Assembly (NCBI GenBank): GCA_021307315.1
Contig: JAJSPD010000051.1
Span: forward strand, 62,001-126,000
Length of the DNA stretch: 64,000 nt
Direction: 5' to 3'
DNA from: Bisporella sp. PMI_857
Lineage: Eukaryota; Ascomycota; Leotiomycetes; Helotiales; Helotiaceae
Each line of letters begins with the position of its first letter. The first letter of the stretch is position 1. A program made the translations under genes and the position numbers. The notes under the pieces are model-generated. The model saw only the letters and a list, made by a program, of their open reading frames with translations, was not told the DNA's origin and did not search any database. This document shows positions 10,741 through 22,640 of this stretch, piece by piece.

Positions 10741-13021
10741 AGTATATTCGCCAAGTAGATGTTTGCTTGTAACAATATTTTCCTTACCTAACCAAGTGGA
10801 TACTGTTTCTGGCTGTAACCTTTGTTTTATATATACCCCTACCCCGCGCCGAAGGCTGGAAAAAAGCAACTTGATAGTGTGATGCCTCTTGCAGGTTCCG
10901 TATTGGCCCGCATCAGCCGCATATTCCAAGCCCGCCAAAAGCCCTCAACCGTCTGTGGTGTGGGCGATAGCTCCGTGATTTGTGGAATGGAAGAGCACAG
11001 CTGAAATCTGTACAGGACAAATGCTATAGTTTACCCCATCCAGGTGCTAGATTTATGAGACATATGCAAAGTCGCGCTATAGGCCGATAACGGCGTTTGA
11101 TGGGATTGGTAAATCACTCTCATCACGGATTTCCACCCTGGTAAACCTGTCAAGTTGCCTTGTTCCTAGGCTTGCAGCTTATTAGCTGAGGCGCACCCGA
11201 TGCGAGGCGGAGTGGCTAAGTCGGAAATAGAGCAGGCATGACGGGACATGTGGCTTTCAACACATCTTGAGACCTCCTCGAGAAAGCCATCTGCATATTT
11301 TGTATTGGGCTATATGTATTTTGGCTCACAGCATAAGCCCCGAGACTCAGTCTGGCTTTGGTGTGACGCCCAGGGGACGGCTGGAAGCACGAGATAGATC
11401 ACCTGACTTAATAAGAATATTCAAGGTGAATCACATACTAATAAGTGGTTTTTAGGTGAATAGGATTGCTAGTCTTTAGAGATAGTGTGTTTCGTGTTTT
11501 GCTTCTAGAATTATTTCGGCATATGCTTGTATCGATGCCGTGATCATTACTACATATTTAGTACACTAAACCGATAGTAACTTAGTAGATATATCGATTC
11601 TCGGTGTCTTCCGGCCGCATCGATCATCCATCACAGTGCAAATGTCTATTCGAGGCGTGCCTGAGCATAGCATAAAGAAAAGCATTAACACATGAATTAT
11701 TATGAAACGTTTGGGCATTAACAACTGGATATGTCAAAGGTTTGAAATATCAATGGCCTTTAAGCATCATCACTTGCAGCAATTAAAATTTCTAGGTCGA
11801 CTTTGACCCTTAAGCTTCCCATATACCGTTTTCTACAAATCTGTATATTATTGTTATTATTTTAATTCCGTATTAAAGCTTCTATTACGTAAGGCAACGC
11901 AGCTGAATCGCTGAGTGGGAGCTCACTTGAGCTCACTGCCAAGACGAGTAAAGCACTACAGGCTTTCGTTATATGTCGGAATCGCTATATTACGTTTTGA
12001 ATTCTTTTTATATTTAGAATTAATTTAACTATTTTTCTTGTATTAATCTATAGCTTTACTAGTTTCAATACGCTCTACTTTACGCTTTATCGAATCCACG
12101 TGCAAAACGCAACAGCTTTTATGATGTTTAGGCAAATTAACAGTTTCTACCTAAACTTATTAAGTTAAGTCTTAAATATATCAACAAAACTTAATTCAAT
12201 TTATAGACTTTTATAAGCACAGTTTAAAGGTTAAAAACCCGACTGATAGGGCCTCACCCGGCAGTTTATTTGTCCGGTAAAGCTGAAACAATGAACCACG
12301 AGGTATAACTAGGCTAGTGTTGATAGATGAAGAAACCGTGTTTCCTCCGCTCAGTTCTGGAGCACCAACGTTCTCTCTTTTTTTTCCACTGGCAAAGGGC
12401 AAGTATAGATATTGGTGGACGTTTGTTGCAGATCCGAAGGTATTTTTGCAGATACGCCTGCGGAATCAGGCGCATTAGGAACTGATATTAGTGCTATATT
12501 GCTTGAATAGGAAATCTCAACAGCGAAAGATCCAGCGGGACCATAGTCTGCTGTATTGTATTGTACATTTGATGACTTGTTTTGTTCTCGAGCCAACTAG
12601 TGAATAACCTAATTAGATAAAGAGTGGCCTCCGGCGTAGGGTGAACTAGAACCTCAAGATACTTGCATGTCGATAGATAAATCCAGAGCTTTTGGCACAC
12701 ACCTGATTCTGACCTGAGAGATATGTTTGATTTGTTTGCTATGTAGACATCTTTGTCGGTATCTTTATTTTGTGACTAAGCTCCCTGACAAGAGCCACCA
12801 ATCCATGAGACTAATCCTACCACAACCGATAGTGCGATAGGGGGATTAGGAGCAGGAAGAAGAGTGATTCACTTATTATGCTAACCGAATCAGGAAGTCT
12901 GACAACATTCAGCTTGTTCGACCACCTCCTCTAAAACTTTTTGCCGACCTAGGTCTGATTTTCTCTCCATTCAACACTCAACACAATAATCCTAATCGAC
13001 TAATCTGCAAGAACAGCCATT
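10741..13021. other. Gene-poor region, about 2.3 kb
   Basis: No gene could be supported. Minus-strand frames at 12596-12351 and 12402-12211 could join across an A8 run into about 130 residues, but the product is unrecognised. An AT-rich island is listed separately. Confidence 0.45.
11850..12230. other. AT-rich island, possible relic of repeated DNA
   Basis: Base composition shifts abruptly to long A/T stretches with frequent TA steps and no long frame, unlike the flanks. This looks like RIP-mutated repeat DNA in an ascomycete, but no transposase motif could be read in it. Confidence 0.35.
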
Positions 13022-14318
13022 ATGTGGAAGAAGATAGACAGGGTCAAACAAAATGTTGTCGATGAACTGGAAGCATGCTCTCCATGGGGTGTTGGGAATT
13101 GGCCCACATCTGATGATTCAATATTCGCATCTCTGAGTGAGGAGGGGAAGGCGATGTGTGAAAGAGGGTGGCGTCGTAAGTCTTCTCGTTATATCAATCA
13201 CTAAGAACACAAACTAATAGAAGTAATAGACTGCACAAACGTAGAAAGTGTGGTGACTAGCCTGGGTATTCCTTTAAATGTAGACTACAAACAGGGGGAG
13301 TGGGACCAGATATTCGCCAAGTACAACGCTGATCTGAAGACTTTGCCGGGTATATCAAACAAACCGTACAAGACGGCCAAGCTCTTGCGGGGAAAATATA
13401 TCTATAACCGGGGTGTATTTGCGAGCTGGATTACCACTGCAATGAAAGGTATTGCCTACGAGGATTTCAATGAAGATGAGCACGACAAGGCTAATGCAAA
13501 GAACGGCGTTATGCCACCGCATGAACGCAAGAGAAAGAGACATGACATACGGCGTCCAAAGATAATCGCTGAAGTAGACGTCAAAGGGGGTCTTTCTGAG
13601 CTGACTTCAGAGAACGATTACGACAGGTTCATTCACTTTGATCCATCGACCCTCAGCAACAGCAATCTAAACATGGTTAATAGCAAAGGACGTCGTGCAC
13701 GCAAAGCAAATGATGCTACCAACCATGTAAGTAACCCTCTGATAGCGAGAACTCCGGGCTTGGGATTTTTACAAAGCTGATGGATTCAAGACATCAAATT
13801 TCTTTCCAACCCTCAAGCTGACGATGGAAACGCCAATTCAAAAGCTTTTCAAGAAATACCTCGATACATGGCCTGGTCCAGCTTCTGACGTCTTTGTGGG
13901 GATGTTCTCCAACAACCTCATAACACCTGCCGACTACGAGAGCTATGCTGATAAGTGGAACTGCAAGTTCTGCCTCGCCCCAAACCTCCTTCGCCTTTCC
14001 TTTCCTTCTCATCACAAGCACTAACCTCGCTACATAGTCATCACTGAAGTCGACCGCATCAACAAATCGCTGGAAGGCTTCAAGGGCTGCGATATGGAGA
14101 TGTCAGCCGAGCGCTGGGACAAAATCATTTACGAGCTGAACCTAGATTACATCGAGCTGCACGGTGGCAAGGCAGAAGATGCGCCACCCGGCTCACCATT
14201 CTTTTACTTCAATAGTGTCAAGAATACGGCTTGGATTGGGTCTGTATATGATGAGGATAGAAAGCTCATGTTCGAAGTTCTTATGAAGTTGGGGGTCGAG
14301 AAGTGGGTGGAGTTATGA
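13022..14318 (+). CDS. Hypothetical protein with a probable GC-AG intron
   Basis: Predicted exons 13022-13175, 13221-13726, 13791-13962 and 14038-14318 give 370 aa. The first two introns have GTAAGT donors. The third fits only a GC donor with the sequence GCAAGT, the usual consensus for GC-AG introns, and a TAG acceptor; standard GT donors nearby break the frame. The protein is hydrophilic, with no membrane helix. It has a basic stretch mid-protein (PPHERKRKRHDIRRPK) that may be a nuclear signal, and tryptophan-rich segments near both ends. I do not recognise the family. Composition and intron structure are typical of a real expressed gene. Confidence 0.65.
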
Positions 14319-14676
14319 GGTTTTGAAATAGGGGTATGTGGTATGTGTTATAGGAAGTAATATGGAGATACAATGTAACATTAGCGGATACAGCTCTTGA
14401 AGTTGTGAAATCGTAACATTGTTACGCAAAGAGTGTCTTTATGCGAAGTCTCAAAATTCTGTGACCTTCCATCCATCTTCCCTATGAATATGAGTCTACA
14501 TGACAACAAGAAGAGAGCTGACTTATACCCTCAAAATTTATACCAAAGTGTTTACTATGCCCTGGGAGTTCTTAACGAGAACATAGCCTATTTCTCCTGG
14601 CGCCATGGTAATGAAATAGCAAAAAATGACGTTTCATCAATAGTGAAACTTCTTATCTCAATTCTATACGCGTAGC
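14319..14676. other. Convergent 3' intergenic region
   Basis: The short 80-codon frame at 14433-14675 is not supported by any family or splice signal. The region lies between two 3' ends and probably holds their untranslated tails. Confidence 0.5.
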
Positions 14677-16173
14677 CTACAGCTCCTGTAACTCTTCTTC
14701 ATCGCTCTCCCTCCTCCTTTCTTCAGTCCTTACGCCTTTTGTCTCCTCCGCCTTCTCCTCATGCTGATACAACCTCATATTAACAAACATAGCCCAAAGT
14801 CCCAAATCATAACAGATCCTAAGACTACCTGCCGCCACGAACGCGATCCAAAAGTGGTTATTGCCCGCCAAAATCCCCGTCACGCTCGGACCTGCCGTTG
14901 CAGCGAGCGTGCGTACCATACTTGTGATACCCATAACCGCTGTACGTTCCTCCGATTTCACAACTGCGGCAATAAAGGCGGAGCGTGGCGCTTGGTCCAT
15001 GTTGTTCAACCCCGTACGGATGAAGAAGAGAATCACGGTAAGCACAAGGTTGTTTGGCGTCGGGAAGAGGAGGACTGCTGTACTAGATGGCAGGTGCGTG
15101 AAGACCATTGTATTTATCAATCCTAACCGCTTAGCCAAAGGAGCGGCAAAGATGGTGGAGAAGGACGATAAAATGTAGCTGGAGGAGATTATGTCTCCAA
15201 GCGTTGACTTGGCAATGTGGAATTTCTGGTCGATATAGTACGTCGTCAGGGAGTAACCTACCATACCGTCGGCCAGCGAGTCGACGATTAGCAGAAACCA
15301 AAGCTTATACATAATCCATCTTGTTTCGGCAGAAATTTGAGCAAATCGACTTTGTTTCTTAGGTTTCTCTGGCTCCTGAATCGGAACGGGACTGAATCCT
15401 TCATCGTCCTCTCCCTGGTTATTGGGGGCACCACGTTCATCCAGCATCATTTCGCTCGCCTCCGTCTCGGCGGTCTCAGGTTCTTTATCTTCAGCCTCGC
15501 ATTCCTTACTCAGTAGAAGAGTAAAAGTCATATTCAATATTCCACCAATAACATAGGCCAAAAAGATCTTATGGTAAGCATCCACGATCGTCCAACCCTC
15601 CTTCGCCTTGAAGAACTCAACCGCTCGACCCGAGAATTCTGTTCCGAGAGCTGAGCCAATGCTGGCTGTGGTAATATACCACGACAGGACATCAGATCTC
15701 GTCTTCGGTGTTGTGAGATGCGACAGTGTGCTCTCTTCTATCGCTCTGAACGGCCCGAAGTCACTACCTGTGGCACTAATAATGCCGATGACAGCGGCGA
15801 AGAGCAACGCCCAGTAGTTCTCGAAAAGAGCAAAAACAGCTCCAGAGACAATCATCATCAAAGAGCCCAAGATAAGGATTTTTCGCCGCCCAACCTTATC
15901 CGCTACGAGCGTCAAAAGTACCGAGAGTAAAACATCACCGGCTAGCGTGAGGCTCATGAACAACCCGATATAAAAGTCGGAGAACTCCAGCGCTGAGAAG
16001 AATAGCGCGATGATCAAAGAGTTCGCCCCATATGCAAACATCCTTACACATCTTGATAGAATAAGAAGCCAGGCATCACTGCCCGTCTCATACACGGACG
16101 CGATGCCAAACTCTGTGTATAGCCATTTGATATGCTTCACAATCGAGGCCATGCTGTCTGGCTTTAGATGCAT
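14677..16173 (-). CDS. Major facilitator superfamily transporter
   Basis: A single-exon 498-aa protein with about 12 hydrophobic segments. The MFS loop motif after helix 2 is clear (ADKVGRRKILILGS, near residue 95), as is FGPFRAIEES in helix 4-5. A hydrophilic acidic central loop of about 60 residues (EAEDKEPETAETEASE onward) separates the two six-helix halves, and the C-terminal tail is charged and rich in E and R. Substrate unknown; the layout is closest to fungal MFS_1 proteins often annotated as multidrug or unknown transporters. Translation may start at Met1 (16173) or at Met8 (16152). Confidence 0.88.
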   Translation of the reverse strand: MHLKPDSMASIVKHIKWLYTEFGIASVYETGSDAWLLILSRCVRMFAYGANSLIIALFFSALEFSDFYIGLFMSLTLAGDVLLSVLLTLVADKVGRRKILILGSLMMIVSGAVFALFENYWALLFAAVIGIISATGSDFGPFRAIEESTLSHLTTPKTRSDVLSWYITTASIGSALGTEFSGRAVEFFKAKEGWTIVDAYHKIFLAYVIGGILNMTFTLLLSKECEAEDKEPETAETEASEMMLDERGAPNNQGEDDEGFSPVPIQEPEKPKKQSRFAQISAETRWIMYKLWFLLIVDSLADGMVGYSLTTYYIDQKFHIAKSTLGDIISSSYILSSFSTIFAAPLAKRLGLINTMVFTHLPSSTAVLLFPTPNNLVLTVILFFIRTGLNNMDQAPRSAFIAAVVKSEERTAVMGITSMVRTLAATAGPSVTGILAGNNHFWIAFVAAGSLRICYDLGLWAMFVNMRLYQHEEKAEETKGVRTEERRRESDEEELQEL

Positions 16174-17728
16174 AGGAAAAACTCATCATGAGGTGGAAGA
16201 GATACTTATGGAAGTATAGAAAGTGGGGAAGATGGCTTTTGAGCGATTATCGGTGTTATTGGCGAGTTTGCTGTCGACATTGTGGCGGTCAGTTGCGGTT
16301 GGCTGGGAGCTGATCTGGAGTGGGGGTTGTTCGGTTTATCGGCACAGAGATTTCTAGATAATTTTTACATGTATATACAGCTTCACTGGCGATTCCATAG
16401 ATGGAGGGCATTCGATCGTGCAATGTTTTTGTGCGCGCACAAAAAGACATAGAATATGTGCATCAAAGTATCAATTCAATGCGCAACAATCTCCTACCTT
16501 GTGCGTATGGCCCTCTTCCTCAGTGGCAAAGTGGTTTGCGTGACGTCATTTGTCCATTTGGGTATATCCTCCAATCCAGTTTCAGATGGGAAGTAAAATT
16601 AGATTTCTATCAAGAAATTTTCAATATATCACTTCCGTGCTGATTTGTCCCTGCCATAAAGCCTTCGTCACGGCGCTGCTCTTAGCGAGACCTCCTGAGT
16701 GAAGTTAGTTATTTTATGCTTGTTGATTAGTTTGCTATTGCAATTTTCATGTTTCAAGCTTCCCATGAATAGAAAACATCCAGATACAGTCCATACAGTA
16801 CTGGAAAAGAGCCGGGGGCAAACTACAAGAACCTGTTGACATCACGTGATTGGAATAATTAAGCTCGCCTTGTCACCCCCCTACTTCAATCAAGAATTTG
16901 GGGCTGGGGGACTACGAGCCCAGAAAATCACTCTCTTTATTGGAATGCCTACCTCCAAATGTCCAGCCACAGCTTGAGGAATCAACCGGATTCGGCGTAT
17001 GCTCGAGGAAAGATCTCTGGGGTAGCTGGTTGACAATATCAGCCCTAATAGCAGATACAAACATCATAAATGAGTCCAACCCCAAAAGCTTATACAGCAA
17101 GGCTTATTTGTACATTGTATTGCACTAGGGGATATTAAGGCAAGTTGGTTGGTATGAATGTTTCAACTTTTACTCACGTCTTCTGTTTGTCAAATCAAAA
17201 TGCTGAAAATCACACTAACATCATCGAAATTGGCCTTCTCGAGAGACCTTACACCCAGCAAATTTTGTCAAAACTAGTGTAATATAAGGAATATATACAC
17301 ACCGCCAGCATCCAGTGCCCTGCTTACTATACTATCTCGACACACGAAGCCGCCAGCTATCCACAAATAGCTCGCCTGCAGGAGCAAGCAGCTTCATATA
17401 CGGCAAGACCATTATTACAGCCGTTGTCCACATCTGCATTTCTACCCGTTTAGATGAGGCTTATTTGCTATGTAGTGCAATTCCTTTTTTTTTTTTTTTT
17501 TTTTTTTTTATAAAAAAAAATTATTGGCCACCTAACGCTTCTACCATTGGATATTATAGTTTAGGTCAATAAACTAGATGGAATAACAAGATTTCCGATT
17601 CGCAACAGGTCATCTTTAAACCATCACCTTGATTCAATAAAACAAGCTTATGTTGTGTCAGGGGTAATTACTACTTTCTTCTATGAAATCGTAAAGTTTT
17701 ACCCTTATCTAACTCTTCTTAACAATCT
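16174..17728. other. Gene-free region, about 1.5 kb
   Basis: No gene supported; frames here are below 86 codons and without recognisable content. It contains the homopolymer pair described separately. Confidence 0.5.
17485..17520. repeat. T25 run followed by A9 run
   Basis: Twenty-five T are followed by AT and nine A. The two tracts can fold on each other. It could be the poly(A) tail scar of a short retroelement or simple slippage. Confidence 0.8.
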
Positions 17729-19340
17729 CTAGTATTTTTCTCTCAAAAATTCCTCTTTGCTCCCTTCACGATTGATATAATTACTTTCCCTCTCCTTTGC
17801 CATTCTCAATTCATCCACAGCCCTCACCATCTCCCGGGACACCGTGATTGCATTCGGCGGACACCTTAACTCCTCCTCAATACCATCTTTCCCTGCTGAC
17901 ACTAACGTCCGTACCTCAATAAGTTTCCCCATCTCGTATCCATCGACGGGCGATCTTGGAACAAGACGATTCGGACGACGGGATGAGAGTGGAGAAAGAG
18001 GAGATAAAGGGACGTGGGGGTGGTCCATGGACGACAGAGTAGATGCGTTGTCCTTGGATGTCAGCCAGTGTAGGACTAGAGCGCTGAATAAGATGTCCAG
18101 GTTGCAACACATGAGACAGATCCACCCTGGCTCGCCTTCGAGAACCATCACTACAGTTAGATTTCTATTTCTGTTAAAAGGAGTACGATACGTGAGATGG
18201 AAGGAGACGTACACGACGCTTGAAGTCAGTGTTGCGCAGCTGCCAATGAAGGTTCTGAGAGCGATAGAGCGTGTTTGTGATGAAGGGTTGTTTTTGTAAG
18301 AGTATAGATCTGGGTTATATCAGATGATTGGCAATTGGTGAATTAGATGGACTTACTTCGTAGAGGGAGGATGAAGAGGGTAGTTAGATAAATCTATCGA
18401 TGTTAGCAAAAACTTATGAAGTGCGTGTGCATCGATACATTGACAAGAATGTCGAATGCGATGAGCGGAATCATGGCCGCTTTCTTCATGCCAATCCTGC
18501 AGGATCTGTCTTCACCATAAATCGCGAATCGGCTGTTGCAATGGTAAGCTTGGTGTTTTTCATCATTTGGTCGTATATTTCTTACAAGTAAAAGTTCAAA
18601 ACGATGACTACACAGTATGGTACTACGTCAAAGTTAAATTTTGATTATCCGAGTCAGAAAAGAAATTGACTGACTGAGCATTCCGAACGAATTAAAAAGA
18701 TAGAGCTTTGACTTCATTCGCGGCTTGGACGTTCTCCGGATGATATACTAAATATATCAATATGCATTTAGGTAACCATGATGCACAGGACTTACAGCAC
18801 GCTCAACCAGGAAGTAATAGATGAGCTGTGAACGTGGATCTCAGCAAAACCATCATACTTCTGAATCAGGCAAATAACTCACCACCTAAAACAAATACAT
18901 TAGAACGATTCATGGTATAAATGATGAGATCTCACCTTGGTGGTCATATAACAGCCCAAACAGAGGATAACAGCTCTCGAACACATTTCCTTCGAGCTAT
19001 CCACACCATATCCTTGCGACAGAATTGCAGTTGAGAAGACGAAGATGATCGAATCGAGATAGATCAACAATATCACTGTTTTATCTCAGCACAACTTCAA
19101 AAAGTGCTAGCAATAGTCCTCACGCCAACAAAGAAGAGGTAACCTATTCCATTTCCTCACATCCCTGACTCGTTGTGCTAGCTTGGGCTTCAGTACTCTT
19201 GTTTGGAAGGTTGGACGGATTTACAAACAGATACAGATCGACAGAGCAGACATAGCGATGAGTGACAGAATCACAGACGCGATCGTCCCTGCTTTTGTTT
19301 CTTTTTTGGGGATCGCATTTCGAGTCCATATTCCTTCCAT
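17729..19340 (-). CDS. Seven-helix GPCR-like fungal membrane protein, intron-rich
   Basis: A gene with at least ten introns. Supported exons (minus strand): C 19075-18936, D 18885-18883, E 18825-18796, F 18747-18675, G 18622-18586, H 18532-18439, I 18393-18357, J 18309-18213, K 18170-17729. An upstream exon ends at 19124 after VRDVRKWNRLPLLCW, and a first hydrophobic exon begins near 19340, but the junction between them is uncertain. All listed junctions are GT-AG and keep frame. Together they give hydrophobic helices with recognisable blocks: LIYYFLVERAYIIRR, KSKLYLFNSFGM, ILVNIYLTTLFILP, IALRTFIGSCATLTSSV and LEGEPGWICLMCCNLDIL. This matches a fungal family of receptor-like membrane proteins of unknown ligand. 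The cytoplasmic tail is about 100 residues, basic and proline-rich. Exon D is only 3 nt. Confidence 0.72.
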
Positions 19341-20778
19341 GACGAATACTCCTGCTGCTAAGCTGATAAAGAGAGGGATTCAGTAAAGCGGTGTAACGAA
19401 AACTTATTGAAGAGAAAGATGAAGCTTGGGGAATGTCATATCAAAGATATCAGGTTTGTCGAGAGCAAGCCCACAGGCAGCTAGTTTCCGTAGGCGTAGG
19501 CCGGCAATGAACTTGCTTGCAGCAAATTCTTAGCCGCGCGAATTCGCATGCCAATTCTGGGTCTCAGCGCCTCCATCTGCACATCAACTCTGGGGCAGAT
19601 ATGCTTTATGACAGCCTTGAAAATGCAAACCGTGACGTCGTACCATCTCAGATGCTCGACAAAAAGAATGTGTATTACTGAGAATTGACGAAATGTGTGA
19701 AAACGATGCTGCAACTGCAGACGCCATCATTGGGGACGCGGAGAGATTGGACGGCAGCGAGAACGCGAAGAATATGGGCTTGCACAGACGGGATCTCGCA
19801 TGTTATATTTCATGTTACACGACCCCTACTTGCAGGGAGCTCGCTCGCGGACGATATCATCTGATACAGTGCGCGGAAGGTTGTTTCTCAGTCTACTGAA
19901 ACTCTAACAAGTATGACAATAATGTGACTATAGTGATCAAACACTACATATATTTCAATCATCGTCTTAGGACTTAGCTAACAGCTACTGACACTCTCGA
20001 GGCTCGATGGTGTTAGAATAAGCAATTATGGGGGCACAACCCCTCCGTCGATCGACCCTGTTTAAACTTCCCCAAGCGCCACCAACAAAAAGTAAAAAAG
20101 AACAAATGAGCGATTAAGCAGCCCAACCTACGAATTGGAAGAAATGCCGGCTAGATCTGTAAATCCGGGCTGGGACCACAACCAGATCGTGGATAGGTGT
20201 TGTAATTCCCGGTTGTGGCGAAGCGGCCTAGCCCATCTGGAGGCGTCTGATGGCGACTTGCGACACCAATTTTTCGAGTCCGTGCAGCATCACACAATGC
20301 GACACAATGCGGCACAATGCCAACAAGGCGCATTATCTGCCATTATAAGAAGGGTCATAAGCTGGTGCTACTTTTGCCTTGAACTCTATAGCTGAAAGAA
20401 CCCACGTGCGAATGGCATGTTTTTGGACGCAAGGGAGACAGCTATAACTGACAGCGTCTCAAAACATGATCTCTCAAATGAAAAAAGCAACTTGGTAATA
20501 AGATTTTTTTGATTTTTATTTATTTTTTCCCTCCTTTTTAAAACTTAGTAAATAATTTAAAATTTAGTAACTTTATTAATAAAACTTAACTTTTATTATG
20601 CTATTTTATTTATTTTACAATAAAGAATCGATTTTTTTTGGGGGATTTTTTTTTCCTCCCTTAAAAGGCGCTTTGAAGAGTTCTGATATTAATAGCGATG
20701 GATTTTACAGTCTAGAAGAAAGGCTACTAAATTAGAGCAACATTCAGAACGGCGCAGCAAGCCCTTGTCTCGTCTACT
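19341..20778. other. Gene-poor region upstream of the seven-helix gene
   Basis: The 5' end of the seven-helix gene may extend into the left part, since the frame is open upstream of 19340 as far as a CAG acceptor. Otherwise no gene is seen. A short 10-base repeat (ACACAATGCG-like, three units) lies near 20289-20320. Confidence 0.4.
20490..20660. other. AT-rich island with long T runs
   Basis: Long T and A/T tracts with almost no G or C until a GGGGG at about 20640. It looks like a decayed repeat end or a RIP-mutated fragment; no motif identifies it. Confidence 0.35.
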
Positions 20779-21883
20779 TTATTGATTTCTCTCAACGCCA
20801 AACTGCACCAATGGAATTTCTAACTTCTTCTGCATCTTTGACTCTTCCTTAATCATACGTTTCTCTTCCTTGGCTTGCTTGTTCGCCTCCTTCTTCGCTG
20901 CCTTGGCAGCTTTCTTCTCCTTCCTGGTCGGGCCTTTTGGAAATTCGCTCCACTGGCCTACCAAGAACCGACCTGGATGCACAAAATTGAGCGCGATACA
21001 TGCAATCAACATCATCAAGCAATCCAGCACCAGGAAGTATGCTTCGTGGAAAGGGATTGGGTTCTTCTCGGGTTCCAGCCCAGAGGAGTATTCGACCAAG
21101 CGGAAGATGATGCGGACGGTGATAAGAGCAAGCGTCAGGTACAAGGTGTAGAGCAGGGCTCGCCACTTGCGAGGTTGATCGAGGAGGACTCTGTCCCGCT
21201 CTTGCTTGAGCATGGTGAGGTGGAATTTTACGGCGACCGAGAGGAACAGGAGGATGCATAATTCTTGAAACCCGATTCCTCCCATGTATACGCGAATGCC
21301 AACCATCAAGACAGAGGAGTCTGGCTGGATCATTGAGCCGCCTGGATCACGTTAGCAAAATCTACCCCATCAGCAGGCGAAGGATCCACTGACCTCCGAC
21401 TTGAACTAGGAACGAAATAACATCCAGCCACACGAATATCTTGGCAATCTTGATTCCCTTGAATGCCCAGACCTTCTGGTCAGGTATGTAGAAATATATC
21501 ATGCGCCCCATTACCATATATACAAACGCATTGATCCACATTGGCGCAAGCAACATTAAGATCACTGATGGATAGACATAACCATCTTCTTGCTGATTTC
21601 TCGTGGCCGGTGCTCGAATTGAGAAGCTCGCAAACTCCCACAGCGCACCCATAATAAGTGGCCAGCAGAGGCGGAGTTTCTTGTAGTAGAGGGCCTGGAA
21701 GATATGTGTGAAGGTTGTTATGCCAAAAAACACGGCGAAGACTACTGCGGCTGCGAATGAGGGATAGTAGGTATAGTTTGCGTTGCAGGCGTACTCAGGG
21801 ACGTAGCCGTTTTTATCAGGAATCATAGTGATGCATTTTGGCGTTGAGGTGGATGTCGGCGAAGAGATAGTAGTTGCAGACAT
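20779..21883 (-). CDS. RTA1-like membrane protein
   Basis: Two exons, 21883-21394 and 21341-20779, with a 52-bp intron encode 350 aa. Splicing joins VQVGG to GSMIQPDSS, as in the RTA1 family. Seven hydrophobic segments are visible, with family blocks THIFQALYYKKLRLCWPLIM, PMWINAFVYMVMGRMIYFYI, VRIIFRLVEYSSGLE and CIALNFVHPGRFL. RTA1 family proteins sit in fungal membranes and are linked to resistance to toxic lipids or sterol-targeting compounds, or act as lipid translocators. The C-terminal 55 residues are a lysine/glutamate-rich cytoplasmic tail. The N-terminal extracellular part has cysteines and N-glycosylation motifs. Confidence 0.9.
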
Positions 21884-22640
21884 TTTTGTGTATGAATTAA
21901 TCTGAGAATTAAAAGTATAGAGAACGGATTAATGAATGATACTTGTAGGAAATTAACCTGAAAGTGTTTACTCATGATATAGAACTATATACAGCACAAC
22001 GAACAACAAGAAGGGCGGGATAACTTTGAATCTGTCTGACATTGCCAAATGCTGCCGCGTCATTCCTGTATATGTACAGCGATGTAACAAACCAGAAGAA
22101 AAGGTGAGAGCCATGAGGCTGAGGCCTTTACCAGCAACGTAATTTGAAATACCGTATCAGGAAAATGGCGAGGACCAAGCCGTCTTAAAAACTATAAAAA
22201 AAGACGGGTATCCAACCACACTAACCGCAAAGTCTCAGATTTGGGGACTGAAACTCTGCAAGGGCCAATATCTTTGGAGGATTTGCAGGAAGGATCATAT
22301 TGCCGCAGCAGTAAGTTTTAAGCTTAATCCGTACCGTCATATTATGGGGGGAACTAAGCTTGATCCTCTCATACTGTTTTATAGGCCGCAGTTCGAACGC
22401 GTGGTCTTCGTCCCTCGAATGGCGAAACAACCAATCATGATGGATTACGTCACAGCCGGGCCTTAAAATAACCGACTTTAACTTGATCACGTGATATGTA
22501 GCTAACATCAAACAACTCGTGCGCAATTACGATATCACCCCTGGTGGATGATTGGGGGAGTTTACGAGGTTCCTGTCTCTCGAATAAGAAACGGCTTAGA
22601 AGTAGCTCCCAGAAGTCGGCAGTTCGAGATGTTGATAAAG
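21884..22640. other. Intergenic region
   Basis: The promoter of the RTA1 gene lies on its left side and the 3' end of the phosphotransferase relic on its right. No gene, RNA or repeat recognised. Confidence 0.5.
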
